64,000 nucleotides of DNA from Sclerotinia nivalis (Eukaryota > Ascomycota > Leotiomycetes > Helotiales > Sclerotiniaceae). Both the position numbers and the translations under genes were made by a program. The stretch spans positions 4,464,001-4,528,000 of the forward strand of contig JAPEIS010000001.1 of assembly GCA_029531795.1 (NCBI GenBank), written 5' to 3'. Each line of letters begins with the position of its first letter. Positions within the stretch are counted from its first letter, which is position 1. Positions 34,855 to 47,336 of this stretch are shown piece after piece. The notes beneath the pieces were generated by a model. That model did not search any database. It saw only the letters and a list, made by a program, of their open reading frames with translations, and was not told the origin of the DNA.

Positions 34855-35786
34855 TCAAATCTCACTCATACCCTCTGGGGCCCCCATCCTCAACCTCCTC
34901 CCCCAAAACCTCATCAACGGCAATACCTCCTCCCTCCCCCTCATCATTCCATCTCCCTCTCTCTCCCACTTCACATATTCCACATCCGCAAACGTACTCT
35001 TAATCTTATCCGAAGCCGTCCTTGTAATTTCCGTATTTCTATTCCCTCCCGCTACTAATACCGGTGTTTTAATTTTTCCTTTCCCTTTCTCCTTCCCTTC
35101 TGACTTTGAATTTAAAGGCGGGGAAAAAGATGCAGGAAGTCGACCACCAATCGATATCACGCCTCCCAACTCCTGATTCCCATCCCCATTCCCATCCAGA
35201 GATGGAGCCTTCGCAAGTGCAGAAAGTGCAAGCATGCCTCCTTGTCCAAACCCAAAAATAAATATATTCCGCGGCGGATAATTACATGTTTTCATTAACA
35301 CTTCAATGATAGAAGTCAAAAGTGTTATAGAAAGTGTCAAATCAGCATCGAGATCAAGGGAACCAGTCGTAGAGTCGAATTCGAGATCGCGAGCCCAGTG
35401 GAAAGAAGGAGTATCGGATCCGGTTATGAGGGCGGGGATTGTGGTTGGAGCTTGTGGGATTAGGGATGCGGTTTGGGGAAGGGAGAGACTTTTTGCTGCG
35501 GATGCGTTAGCTTGATGTTTTAAGGAAGTTGTACAGTCTGCAAAGTGTATGGTCATGCTGGCAGATAGAGGGTTGGCAGATAGAAAAGTATTGAAATCTT
35601 GCCATGGAAGAGGAAGAGAAAATGAAATGAGGGGGACTCACCAAGTTGTGTAAACCCATCTTTCGTATCTCCTAATCCATGAAGTAAAATCAATATATTA
35701 GTATTTTTTCCATCTTTCGACGGCAAGATATCACATAATAGATTTTTGGGTAGATCATCTACCGTTGGGAGACATGGTGTTGTCAT
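34855..35786 (-). CDS. Acyl-protein thioesterase / carboxylesterase-like protein, probably catalytically dead
   Basis: Exon 1 is 35786-35642 (MTTPCLPTVDD), donor CTTG|GTGAGT. The intron ends at GCATCCGCAG, 14 nt after a perfect GCTAAC branch site. Exon 2 is 35495-34855. The junction is phase 1 and the protein has 261 residues. It has an alpha/beta-hydrolase plan: ILILLHGLGDTKDGF (strand and oxyanion turn), SLSLPQTASLIPQAPTTIP (typical of thioesterase/phospholipase carboxylesterases) and IFIFGFGQGGMLALSAL at the nucleophile elbow. There the usual G-x-S-Q-G-G has Gly in place of the catalytic Ser. The later Asp (usually near HGxxDxxVP) is replaced in VLVAGGNRNTEI. The usual GxxHxxxxE is EGDGMMRGREEV, without His. 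All three triad residues therefore appear absent. Homologous fungal proteins with this altered elbow are, as I recall, common, so this is probably a conserved non-enzymatic or altered-chemistry branch rather than a decayed gene. Confidence 0.85.
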
Positions 35787-37742
35787 TATGAATTTGTTTG
35801 TCTTCTTCAAAACGAAAGTTCTCAGCCTTGCTTGCTTTCTGACAAGGCTGATGAATTTCTCATTAAGGTTAGTTTACTTTTATGCATATTTTTACACAAA
35901 GCTGCATAACATTCAACAAATTATGCAAATGACGAAAAGCCAAGCCTTTTCGTATGGAACAAGCATCTGCCACAATGCCAAGAGATGTTCGTCAACAAGC
36001 CAATGAAGCTTGTTCAGCTGAACCCTTGCTGAGTCCGATATTTTATCCATTTATTATTACCTAGTACACGGAGAAAAAGGTAGAAGCTTGTTGAAGCTTC
36101 GATCTACGTTTCTGCTTGTTTTTGTGTATTTGTTTTTGGCTTATGCTATGCTGTGCCATGCCATGCCATGCTATCTCTGCTATGCTATGCGGATTTGATT
36201 GATGGACACGTTTTGCATTATCGTGCAGTATCGCCAGGGTTAGATATTTATGCACGTATGCACTGTCTCGATGGCTACTTATCATTGGTAGGTTGCTGTT
36301 GCTTACACGGGAAACAGCTATAATGGTTCCTATGCTGTTCCAAATAATTTTCCGCGGTAACGGGGCCCAGCTATCCAGGGATTAAAGAGTATCGAACCCC
36401 TCCGACACATGCATAGAGGGGTGAAGGCAATAACCTTGATGGAACGATGAATGAAAGGCCACGGTGGTCCAAGACTCTTTTACCAACTCCAACCAACTGA
36501 GCATCATTTGGAAAGAGTGGTGGTGATGTATATTTTTATGGTTCTTAGTGGATTTCGGGCATTCCGTGTCATGAACTGATTTGATCGGCCCTGAAGATCT
36601 GTTCTCTTATTTTGGATTATCTGTGGAAGTTTAAGAGAGATATCGGTACTGACGAAGAGCTGGGTTTGAGATATAGAACTGACAACTACCGCAGAAGTGG
36701 TTCTCCTGAATCTTGAAGGTATCGTATGGCGTAATGGATACGATTTGATGCCATGACAGTTTCAGTATAAGTGATGATTGATGATGGGTCTGAGAGCTTG
36801 GGTACGTACATCATGCTTGTGTCCCTACATACCTGGTCTTGCCTTGCCCCTCAGTAGCTGTGTTGTACAATGCAACAGGGGAGCTTTACCCTTGTTTTTT
36901 GAATTCTATATCTTGATACTCTAGATGGACAGAAAGACAGACAGGTAAATAATGTTTGACATGAGTTACGATTAATCGTTCATAGTAACATCATAGAGGG
37001 GCATGATGATTCTATCTCATCGTACAGACCATCTTCATAACGGCCAACACCTGCCGTCTTCCCTCATGACCTCGTTTGAGAAAGATTCATAACTGAGTAG
37101 CAAGTAAACGAGCTTGTCGTCTAAAGGTTCCATTACAGTCTCTCTAAGCCACGCAAGCCATGTAACTATTGGAAGAACTTGACACTTGTCTATGAATGGT
37201 AGCTATTAGTGGTTACTCAATGTGGGGTCTTGACATGATACCCTGAACATTTGGTTGCCATCAAACAAGATCAAAGCAAGATATGTTTTGATGACTAGGG
37301 GAGAACCATAGAAAAACAAGGGGGAAAGTACATGGCTTCATCCGGAATACTCGCCTTAAAAGTTGTAAAATGCAGTTAGAATCGTATATACGTAGGTATT
37401 CATCCATGGATAAGCGGGACAGAGTGCTTCAATTTAATGGACGGTGAATCATATACTACTCTATTTGGTTTAGAAAATTTGAAGATATAAAAGATTGTGT
37501 ATGAATCAATATCAATCATTGGACAGTTTGTAAATGTGGCTGGCAGTGAATGTATGAAATCCTGATAGCACAGCAAAAAGAGGGGTTTGTCGATAGTAGC
37601 TCTATTTAAACCCCCTCGTACCTCCCCTCCTCGAACCTTTCTTTTCTCATCAACTACAATTCAACTACAATTCTACAACTACCATCTTACATTACAATAC
37701 CCTTTTAAACCTTTTTAACTTTCACCAAATAAATCTATCAAA
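35787..37742. other. Intergenic region with a TATGC-type microsatellite
   Basis: It separates divergent genes and should hold both promoters. A (CTATG/CCATG)n tract lies near 36,145-36,190. The 3' part contains a pyrimidine-rich leader (37,620-37,740) just before the CipC-like start. Confidence 0.6.
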
Positions 37743-38372
37743 ATGGTTTTCGGCTGGGGTATGTTACGTTCTTTTTCTCTTCCTTCGTATTATCTCTTGG
37801 AGTTTATACCCCACCTTAACGTTGACACTGTACTCAAGAAATTGAATGAGACTTGACTAACATGTATATATCACTACAGGCGAATCTCAAGATCACTACG
37901 AGCAAACCCAAAACCAAGACACTGCCAGTCTCGGTCATGAGGTCCTCGCTGGTGGTGCAGGTTTCGCCGCCATGAAGATGTTCGAGGACAGACAACGCAA
38001 AGAGGGTATGTGGAAGTTCAACCTCTTAACTTCACTCGATTCAAATATACTTATACAAACCGTTCATAGGAAAGCCAGTCTCTCACGCATTCGCTAAGGA
38101 GCTCATCGCTGGTTTCGCCGCTGGTGAAGTTGACAAGTTGGTTGAGACCAAGGGTGAGGACTGGGTCCGTGAGCACCGCTTGAAAGAGAAATCTCAGGAG
38201 CAAGCCGAGCATCTCTATGATCAACACTACGGTCAAGATGACCAATATGACCCGTATGTTACCATTCACTCTTTCTTCTACCTCATCCTTTCGACATCTG
38301 GCTAACATGTCTCTTTACAGAAACCAACGTGATGCTCCAGATCACTTCAACAAATACGATAACAACTGGTAA
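37743..38372 (+). CDS. cipC: CipC-like antibiotic/stress response protein
   Basis: There are four exons: 37743-37758, 37880-38005, 38070-38253 and 38321-38372. Donors are GTATGT and acceptors CACTACAG, TTCATAG and TTTACAG. Phases are 1, 1 and 2, giving 125 residues. It starts MVFGWGESQDHYEQ and contains LGHEVLAGGAGFAAMKMFED, HAFAKELIAGFAAGEVDKLV, DWVREHRLKEKSQEQAEHLY and ends YDNNW. This is the small CipC family (first seen as a concanamycin-induced protein in Aspergillus), with two Gly/Ala-rich amphipathic helices and a His/Tyr/Gln-rich tail. It is soluble and its molecular role is unknown; the family is often strongly expressed under stress or during infection. A tiny 16-nt first exon, rich GC codon use (GTC, CTC, ATC, GCC) and a pyrimidine-rich leader fit high expression. 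Confidence 0.93.
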
Positions 38373-39237
38373 ATTCACAACTGGATTGGCATGGAATCGA
38401 TCGATATATCACAATTGATAGGATGATGAGTTGATGGATTCTTTTGCCATCTGGTTGGGACATTTCCGACGATGATGATGATGAACTTTTATAACAAGCA
38501 AGCATGGGTTTTAACGATGGATGATACCGCCTGGAAATCCCAGGTTCTCCGCAGAACTGAGTCTCAATCGAAATAAAAAGATTTTTGACCACAACAACAT
38601 TGTTTTCTAGTATCTAAATGATTTGGTGATTTATGTGAAGATATATTTTGACTCCTGCAATGAATCTTATGATGTGATGTTGATAATGACTGACGTTGAA
38701 GAACTCAATTCCTGTCTCAATTATACATTGCCAAGAATGCAGAATGCATGAAGCCAGTAATTTAAGATAAATGATAAGAGCTTAAGTCTCCGATCACGGT
38801 GAAGCTGTCGCCAAGACTATCGGTGTACTGTGGAACGCAATAATGAAGAAGGCTGTACAGAGGTAGAGACAATCCTAACTCAATTTATAGTAATCACAAC
38901 ATCCCCCATCTTTGATTCAATCCTCTCATTCGAATCTCAATTGATTTCATGACTTTACTCCTGATCAACATTCACTCCTGACAAACATCAATTCATCAAT
39001 TGAAGTATTTAGGTATTAATTAACCATTCATTCATCACCTTCCATCTATCCATCCATCCATCCATAAACCTCCTTATCTACTAGGTACTCACACTAACAA
39101 TCCATCAATAGCTTCGTCACAACATTACACTATCCATCCGCAATCGCGATCCAAATCGTCAATTCGATCCGCTACTTACTAGTACCTGTGCCTCCTCAAA
39201 TACCGAGAAAGCTCGATTCTCCCCGGGATAAACCACT
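38373..39237. other. Intergenic region
   Basis: No gene was seen. A (CATC)n tract lies near 39,042-39,065 in the likely leader of the aminopeptidase gene. Confidence 0.6.
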
Positions 39238-41813
39238 ATGGTCAAAAATAAACCATCAACCGCTTTCCTTCACAAAACAACAATTCCGAAGGAGACAATG
39301 ACTACAGGCATGTCTTCTAACATGTCGAATGAGACGATTGCGAAAGAAGCGAATGCAAATGTATCCTATGATATGCCTTCTCTTCACAAGATAACAACTG
39401 CTCAAGAGACAGCCGCTCAAGAGGCGGTTTCTGAGGAGACAGCTTGGAAAGAAGCGGATCGTACAAGAATATCTTATACCATACCCCCCTTACCCACCAC
39501 CCTTTACAAAGGCAGAATGGATGCAGCTCTTGCAAGCATGTCCTCTAACAAACCTCAAAGACTACCGATTCGCAGCCTCAGAGCAATCGCCCCGGGAGAG
39601 CACGAAAATCAAAGAGTACAAAATCCAGAAACACACCTGATCGAAGAGCAAAACGCACAAGGCCAAAGCACACTTGAAGAGCAAATGTCGCGATTTAGTC
39701 GTCGCAGCATTTCAAACTTACTCCAACATTTGCCAGAAGTCAAAATGCATGACGACGATGCTGAATTTAGTGGTTTTGGAATAAAGGATGCGGCAAAAGC
39801 CACGTCTGGCGACTCTCGCTATGCGAAATCACCAGTTTCAGCTTTCCTTTATAATCCTTTTATCCAGAAACGATATACTGCGGAAACCGAATCCACTCCC
39901 TTCTCGGCATATAAGGTGCTAAAAGACGAAGATCCGGGCAGAAAACCGTATCTTGAGAACATGAGAAGACCAAGTTTTGATAATTCTACCAACAGCGAAG
40001 GAATCCAATCGAGTATGGACGTCGACAAGCAAGCCGAAAAGTCAAGGCAGCAAACCGAGGAGATATTGGTCAAGAACACAATGTCTTGGATTGCCGACGA
40101 CAATGCGCGTTATGAGACATTATATAAGATGATGGAGAAATCTAATGGACCTTCATCAATCGAAACCGGAAACGATATTACAAGTAATGGGCAAACTTTG
40201 TTTGAACAATACCGTGAGAATCTACAAAGAAACTCATTCATTGCAAACGGTATGAGAACTAAGGAAGCTAAAATCGCAAAGAAAGAGATCAGGCTCAAGG
40301 AACCTGAGGATTATGCAGAACCATTCATAAACTTTATGACGGAAAACCCAACGGTATGGCATGCTATCCAATACTGGGAGAACAAGTTGGAGGAAGCCGG
40401 GTTTTCCAAGGTAAGTCCATCTCCTATTCCATCTTGACATCTCAGGACACTTGAGCCTAAAAAGCACAAATGCTAATAATATACTGTTTATAGCTCTCCC
40501 CACGTGAATCATGGAACGATATACTTGAGCCCAACGGAAAATACTACGTGAATCGTAATGGTACATCCTTAATTGCATTCTCCGTTGGTGGCGCCTACGA
40601 ATCTGGAAATGGAATCGCAATGGTCGCAGCACACTCCGATTCACTTACAGCTCGTCTCAAGCCCATCAGTACGAAAAACAACAAGGCTGGATACGTACAA
40701 CTTGGAGTTGCTCCTTATGCTGGTGCTTTGAATGAAACATGGTGGGACAGAGATCTTGGTATTGGTGGTAGAGTTTTGGTCCGGGATGAATCTGGATCCA
40801 TTTCCCAAAAGTTGGTAAAATTGGGCTGGCCAATTGCACGTATCCCAACTCTTGCTCCTCATTTCGGCGTTGGAATGTTTGGTCAGAATAACAAGGAAAC
40901 ACAACTCGTACCAATTATTGGACTCGATAATTCAGATGCATCCTCATCCTCACCTGAGACATTTCAAACATCAGCCATATCGGGTGTGAAATCGACCTTC
41001 ATCTCCACTCAACCACCAAAACTTGTAAATCTCATTGCCAAAGAATTGGGCATTGAAAACAAGGCAGCCATCATCAACTGGGAACTCGAACTCTTCGACA
41101 CTCAACCAGCTCAACTAGGTGGTCTCGAGAAAGATTTGATCTTCTCAGGGCGTATCGACGATAAAGTCTGTTCCTGGTCGTCCATCGAAGCACTAGTTTC
41201 TAGCTCTTCCTCCGAAAAATCCAAAACCTCGGGTATAATCTCTATGGTCGGTCTCTTCGATGATGAAGAAATTGGTTCTCTTCTACGCCAAGGTGCAAAT
41301 AGCAATTTCCTCCCAGGAACAGTGGAACGTGTTGTGGAATGTTTCAATGATTCCACATATAGTCCTAATGTTCTAATGGAAACATATGCTAAATCTTTCC
41401 TCGTCTCGTTTGACGTTACACATGCTACGAACCCTAATTTCCTCGAAAAATACCTCGAGAATCATGCTCCTAGACTCAATGTGGGACTTACTGTTGAGGC
41501 CGATAGTAATGGTCATACAACTACGGATTCTGTCTCAACGGCTATTTTCCAGAGGTTAGCAGAGAAGTGTGGACAGAAACTTCAGACGTTTATGATTAGA
41601 AACGATTCTAGATCTGGAGGTACTGTAGGACCTATGTTGAGTTCTAAAATGGGAGTTAGAGCTATTGATGTGGGAATTCCACAGTTGAGTATGCATAGTA
41701 TTAGGGCGACGACTGGAAGCAAGGATCCGGGATTAGGAGTTAAGATGATTGAGGGTGTTTTCTTGGGGTGGGAAGATGTAGATGCGCAGTTTGCTGCTGG
41801 TAAGGGATGGTAA
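39238..41813 (+). CDS. M18 family aspartyl/vacuolar aminopeptidase with a long N-terminal extension
   Basis: Exon 1 is 39238-40410 and exon 2 is 40494-41813, with donor AAG|GTAAGT and acceptor TGTTTATAG, phase 0, 830 residues in all. The M18 domain starts near residue 355 (EPEDYAEPFINFMTENPTVW). It retains every metal or catalytic position I can place: AAHSDS (His about 438, Asp 440), SGRIDDK (Asp about 613), DDEEIGS (Glu about 648-649), SFDVTHATNP (Asp about 697) and MHSIRATTG (His about 791). It should be a dinuclear metal exopeptidase removing N-terminal acidic or neutral residues; family members are cytosolic or delivered to the vacuole. M18 proteins usually have about 450-550 residues. 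The first ~350 here are low-complexity and Ala/Glu/Ser/Asn-rich (AQETAAQEAVSEETAWKEAD) with no known domain. They may be a true extension, or a later ATG (for example that of MRTKEAKIAKKE) may be used. The stop lies in a short tandem repeat of TGGTAAGGGA. Confidence 0.9.
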
Positions 41814-44800
41814 GGGATGGTAAAGGTGGTGAGATAGATGTTTAGTGTTGGAAATCTATCTACTTGATGAAGGTAATGGCGTTGAATTTGGTGGATATGA
41901 GTGAACTAGTGATTATATGATACGTATACATTGAATGACGTGGATGGAAGGAGATTATTTCTTTTTATTTTCATACATGGATGGCATTGGGATAATGGAA
42001 GGGTGGTTGGAAAGGTAGAATATATTTCTTTAGATAATTCGTAGATAGAACTCTTTTATTGAAACTCTCTCTCTACAATTGCTTTACATATCCCTCGTCC
42101 TTTCTCTTTTCCATTTTGTGATCTTTTCTCGTACCGTGGATTGTGAGGGGGTTGGATTGTTATTCTGAATAATACGATATCAAATATACTGCTTGGAATA
42201 ATACTCATACTCATTTTTCGAGAGTATAAAAGTCCCGGGAAGATTTACGAATCTTAATCATACCACGACGTGATAGTTATCTGTCTTTCCCAAAGGAATG
42301 CGCGCGAGATATAGCGGGAGAACCTTCAGATACTCGGCCCCAGCTCCTTTTTGACTCTAGGAGATGGCTGGATAAGATGTAAGATTACGATGTTGATGAG
42401 AGGAAGGTGGGGGTATGAGGAATTGGGGTAAGGTCTGGATGCGGGGGGTTTTGGGTGTGCGGAGGTGAGGAAAATTGGATGGGTGTGGGAAGTAGAGGAA
42501 GGGAAGGGAAGGGAAGGGGAGTAGAGCGAGGCTTGGACTAGGAGGATGGAGGGAGATGAAGGAAGGTAAAGGGTGAGCTTCGGGTGGATTTCTCAAGCTA
42601 AGTTGTGAGGTCCATAACGTTATTTTGTTATCATTTCATTGTTTTGCGTTGTTGGCTATTGGTATTATCGAAAAATTGAAAGGGTTCGATTATTAGACAG
42701 GAGAATGACAATCATAATGCACTTCTACTTCCATAACCAAACCAAATTCATCAAAACTGGGTATATTCTCATGGAGTCAAGCAAGCACATTTCATAAGTA
42801 GCTGCTGCAGGTAAGAAAACGAACAGTCGAAGTTTCCCAAATACATCGGGTTGATGTAATTCGCTGGGCCATACCCCGGTCATTCCATTATACCTCTGCG
42901 ATGCGTGGTTTTGAATTGTTGAGTATACAGTAGCTTACATAGTCCTTACCGCATTACTCTAGCATGAGTTCCTCCCCAATGCAAGTCCAAGAAGTTCAAG
43001 GTCCCTTTATAAAAGAGACCACGCCCTGAACTTCAATTATAAGATACAGAAAACAATAGAAACATGATAGGACCTATACAGGACTGTGCGGTAAGGTGCT
43101 TGATAGTTTGTCTGCAATGTCTTGCTTGCAAAGTATTTCCGGCATGGTTGTTTTCGGTCAACGCAGATTGAAAATCCCTTGGGGTAAAGGTCATTTCTCT
43201 AGCTATACCTAGTGTTCTGCATATTGTATTCCTTGAGATTTTAATTAGAAGTTGACAATAATAAAGTGTTAACGTTATAGGAGAGTTATACCGAATATAT
43301 CTCTTTTGATTATCACAATATATGAAATCATCCTGAGATATCTAGTTAATAGCATGCAAATTTTCAAGGTAATCCCCATACTCGATACAGAATACTTAGT
43401 CCGTGAATACCTCCCTAGCCATGGGTTATCCATTTTCCCTGTCTATACTTGAGGATTATGTTTCCATGGAAGATATATCGCTTTATGTAAACGGCAAAAC
43501 AAATTCTTTAGACCTAGATGCTTAGATACTTTGATATCCCGTTTTGCAAGTCCGAGAAATGAGGCTAAGGTCTATAAAAGGACTTGGATATCTAGTTCGA
43601 CTATTTTCTCTTTGTAAGAAAGAGTTTCCGTGTCATGTTGACTCGAGCGATGGAAAGGGTTTTGGTTGAACTCTAGCTCGCTAGATCTCTTCAGCAGGCT
43701 TGAGGAGATTAGATGTAGAAGTCCAAAATTCTTCAACAGAAAGTTTTCGTTATCTTTTTGATTTCGATTAAATGTTGTCTCTGATAAAAGTTGAGATAGG
43801 AGGATCATGTAAGGAAAGTCGTTTTTATTGACAGATAAACTATATTTCAACTTAGAATTCCATTGCTTCCTGGTTACTCGAGTATTCTATTTTAATAATG
43901 GTTCTCAGAGTTAAGGTTCTTCGAAAACCATGCGGATAAGAAGGTGATGTGGAAACGTCCATATGTCTTTTTTTTCGTTACATTTTTGGTCCTTGTAGCG
44001 TGAAGTGTGTCATGGGATAAGCGTTTTTATATTCAGGGAATGAATATGGTATAAGAGGTGAGAGGAATGCATGTGTATGTAGTTGAGTGATAATGAGGGG
44101 CTACTTCGTTGAACTCTGTATTCACTCTGAGCGTAGGAAATAATACTATAATCTAAAACAGAGAAGTAATAAAAGAAGTCAATTTTTTGTATCTGCATCC
44201 CGTGTTTATCAAGCATACCCTAAACGTCAATATTAGGTGGACTTCTCCTGTGAATGCAAGAATTTTTATGACGAGGTTGCTAGAAGGAATATTTCGATAC
44301 TTTTGCTTATATCTTCGAGACCCAGGACTCAATTTTTGAGGTGTATTTTCGTTGTCATTTTTGGATCTTCCATATACTATCGTCTAATTTAAGGAAATAT
44401 TACCCCTATTTTTGTCGATGGCGAGAATAGTTTATTTTATTAGCCACCACATCTTTTCTGGAAGAATCAGCATAATACGACAAAGTGGTCAGACTAGATG
44501 AGGCCGGGAGTTAGTGGGTATCTCTAGTGAGGAAGAAGCTAGGCAGTAAATGTGCACTAGGAGCAGCGACATGCACATTTAACCCACCAGTCCCCTTTTC
44601 GTCTAAGATGGAAGCTGTTGATGGAGGAGACGTTTATATAAAGAAGGGAATCATATTTGTGTAATGCAAGTGCGGGGCGGCTGAGTAGCAAGGCTGTAGA
44701 GCAGTGTATCGATCATGAAAGTGATTCGTAAAGTGAATGAGAGTTCTGGACAAAGTTTATGTAATACATCCTGACAGCTTTATACGCGGAAGAAATTGAC

Positions 44801-47336
44801 CATCAGCAGTGTTCTACTTTAGCTCTATTTGAGTATTTAAAAGCTGAGCCAGATATAGTTGGAACGATAAATTGTGTAGTACACAAAAAGAGGATGCTGA
44901 CAAAGGCTGAAATACAAAATTTTCATTATGAAATAATTTTCACAAGTTTGTAGGATGAATTAAACGGCTACTTATGTCAGTCATGTAGTTAGAAATCTGG
45001 TTGTAAGTCGTTAATGACTTTTATCTTTTTTGTAATCACAACAGGAAGTTGCGGTGAGTCGTAGTTGCTGCTACCTTTCTTGGGAGATCAGATCAGATCA
45101 ATTCATTGTCATTGTTGGTATAAATCAGCGCTGTTCCTGACAACAGATTCTATCTTCATATGGATTAGTGGTCCAGGAGACTTGATAAGATAGGAGAAGT
45201 AACATATTTCTGAGCAAGAAAGTAATCATCTTCGAAGTTGGAAAAGCTTGACGAGCAAGTAGACAAATATCATTGATGATAGAAACACACGTATTGGTTG
45301 CGGGCAGCAAATTTCTCTCCAAATTTGTGCTTAATATGATCCGGGGGGGCGAACAATGAGTAGATTCCGTGCTAAAAGATCCCAAGCTGGCTGCCTGGTG
45401 CAGCATCAAGAGAGTGAATGCAAGTTGAAGAAACAACTTGTAGTTTAAGTTTTTCAGTGGAGCAACAACTATCTATTTATATAAAGTTAATAAGATTCAC
45501 CAGGCAAGACTTCGCCACGTTCCTTTCCAGAGGAAATTTACTGGCTGTCATTCGACGTAGCTAAGCAAAGAGACAAATTCCTTCGAAATTCCTGTTCCGG
45601 AGACGTACTTAAAACATAAATTTAAAATCTCCAATTCCATAGAAAATTAGAAATAACGAGGGATGGCATTGCTTTTATTGGAAAAGTCTGGCAAGATTGA
45701 AGAAGTGAGAAATTGAAAATGCTGAAAGGGGTGTTGATTTATCAAAGTCAGGGTGATGAGTGATAATTGTGGCCATTGCCGTGATCAAGATACCATTGTT
45801 CTTTATTACTTCTCATTTGTTACAAACAAAACTTCAAACAGTTCTCACGTATTGATCATCGGAAGTAGATCTGAAATTAATATCTTCCGAACTTGTAAGC
45901 TCGGGGGGATGTGTGAAAATGCCATAATATAGACCATGGTCATTGAGTAATTTTTGACATGTTGATGTGAGTCTTTAGTATCCGTGAAAGATTTAATATT
46001 CGCCGAGCCCAGATTTTGCAGGTAGTGAGTGGGACCAATGGATTTAGTCATTGGCATGTGAAACATACACGAACCTTTCGAAATTCACTCCGTAGCGTCA
46101 TTCAATATATAGAATATTTCTCAGGAATTCTGATCACGGAGTACAGACTTTTGTAAATGTAAATAGTTGTGAAAGACAAAAAGTTTACATCTTGCGTATA
46201 TAAGTGGTGAAAATTCGCTAAAATTACCTTCAAGATAAATTTGGTTTAGCTCCAGCTAAAAAATGTATAAATGATAGTATCATAGCGCCTTGGCATTTCC
46301 ATCATGAATACGAAATATGTATTGCAGAGCATCTACCACTAGGCAATACAGTCTAGCTGTCCGTGCGTAAGAGCCACAGATACTGTTCGTGAAGGAGAAA
46401 TAATAACAAGAAAACGAACATCCGAAGAAATCCAAGAAGAACGCGATATATTCAAAAGCGCTCCAAACTCTGCCAAGGAATGAAACTTGTCGTATTTTAA
46501 AGTTTCGGCCTCTATAATATCTGTACATACCTAGCTAGGTAGATGGATAGATTTTAACACCTCAAAGTAAATATCTTTCCACGAGAGGTTTATTTCCGTA
46601 ATATCTTGTCATATACCACCATCACTACCCACCAATATATCACTTCACTAATCTTGCCAGGCCGTCACTAATCTCAAAGAGCTGAAGCGCGTAGAAGCGC
46701 ATGCAAAGATTTCCGAGAATATCAAGCTATTTAAGGACTTAATCTACTCAAGTTCAGGCTACGAAAGAGGAGAAGCAAGCTAAATCCGCACGCTGCGTGA
46801 AATGCTAGTTTTATGGAGGAATGAGTATGGTTTTAGTCGAAGGATTTGAGAAAATTTGTGTGAAAGACTAGTTGGTACATTGAACGACAGTATTAGTGAC
46901 TATTTGTTGTTATTTCCTATGAGATGACTATTAGGTGGATAATAGTGATATTTTGTGAAGTCAAATCTAAACTCATCCTTTGATCGAATGTACACTTCAT
47001 CACTGAAACCCGGATCAACTGACAAAGCAGAACTTAGGTTCCAGCAGTAAGTCACTTTCACTCAAGATATATAGCAATACCGATTTTCTTTTACACAATT
47101 TGTATCGCTCTGCAACCTAATTCTCCACTGTAATGGCGATCTCTACCATTTCCAGGTTATGATATAGCCACAACGATCATCCGAGCGTGGTTTCGCTGGT
47201 TAGGAGAGGATATAAGCCATACTGCAGTGAGTTTCGTCTGGCTGAATGAATGACTGAGCTCTTGAGAACGAAAGTAAAGGGGTCATTTCTACAAATTTGA
47301 CCAAAAATAACCTTCTAATCATTTTTATTCACTAAC
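41814..47336. other. 5.5-kb gene-poor stretch
   Basis: I see no convincing gene. The strand-biased stretch at 42,357-42,596 (G-rich on the plus strand, with GGGAA repeats near 42,497-42,520) is low-complexity. Frames on the minus strand near 43,572-43,850, 45,125-45,436 and 46,280-46,528 lack motifs or good starts. A TATATAAATAG box is present near 45,473-45,483. Confidence 0.45.

Noticed and set aside
34736..35176. 146-codon plus-strand frame
   Set aside because: It is antisense to the thioesterase-like exon 2, which has clear protein homology on the other strand.
42357..42596. 79-codon Pro/Ser-rich minus-strand frame
   Set aside because: It is produced by a G-rich low-complexity tract with GGGAA repeats; no domain and no introns.
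45125..45436. 103-codon minus-strand frame with a signal-peptide-like start
   Set aside because: The apparent start is TTG and no in-frame ATG precedes the hydrophobic stretch before a stop. A TATA-like box upstream is not enough.
46280..46528. 82-codon minus-strand frame with aromatic/Cys-rich hydrophobic stretch
   Set aside because: It lies in a gene-poor AT-rich area and has no recognisable motif, intron or conserved end.
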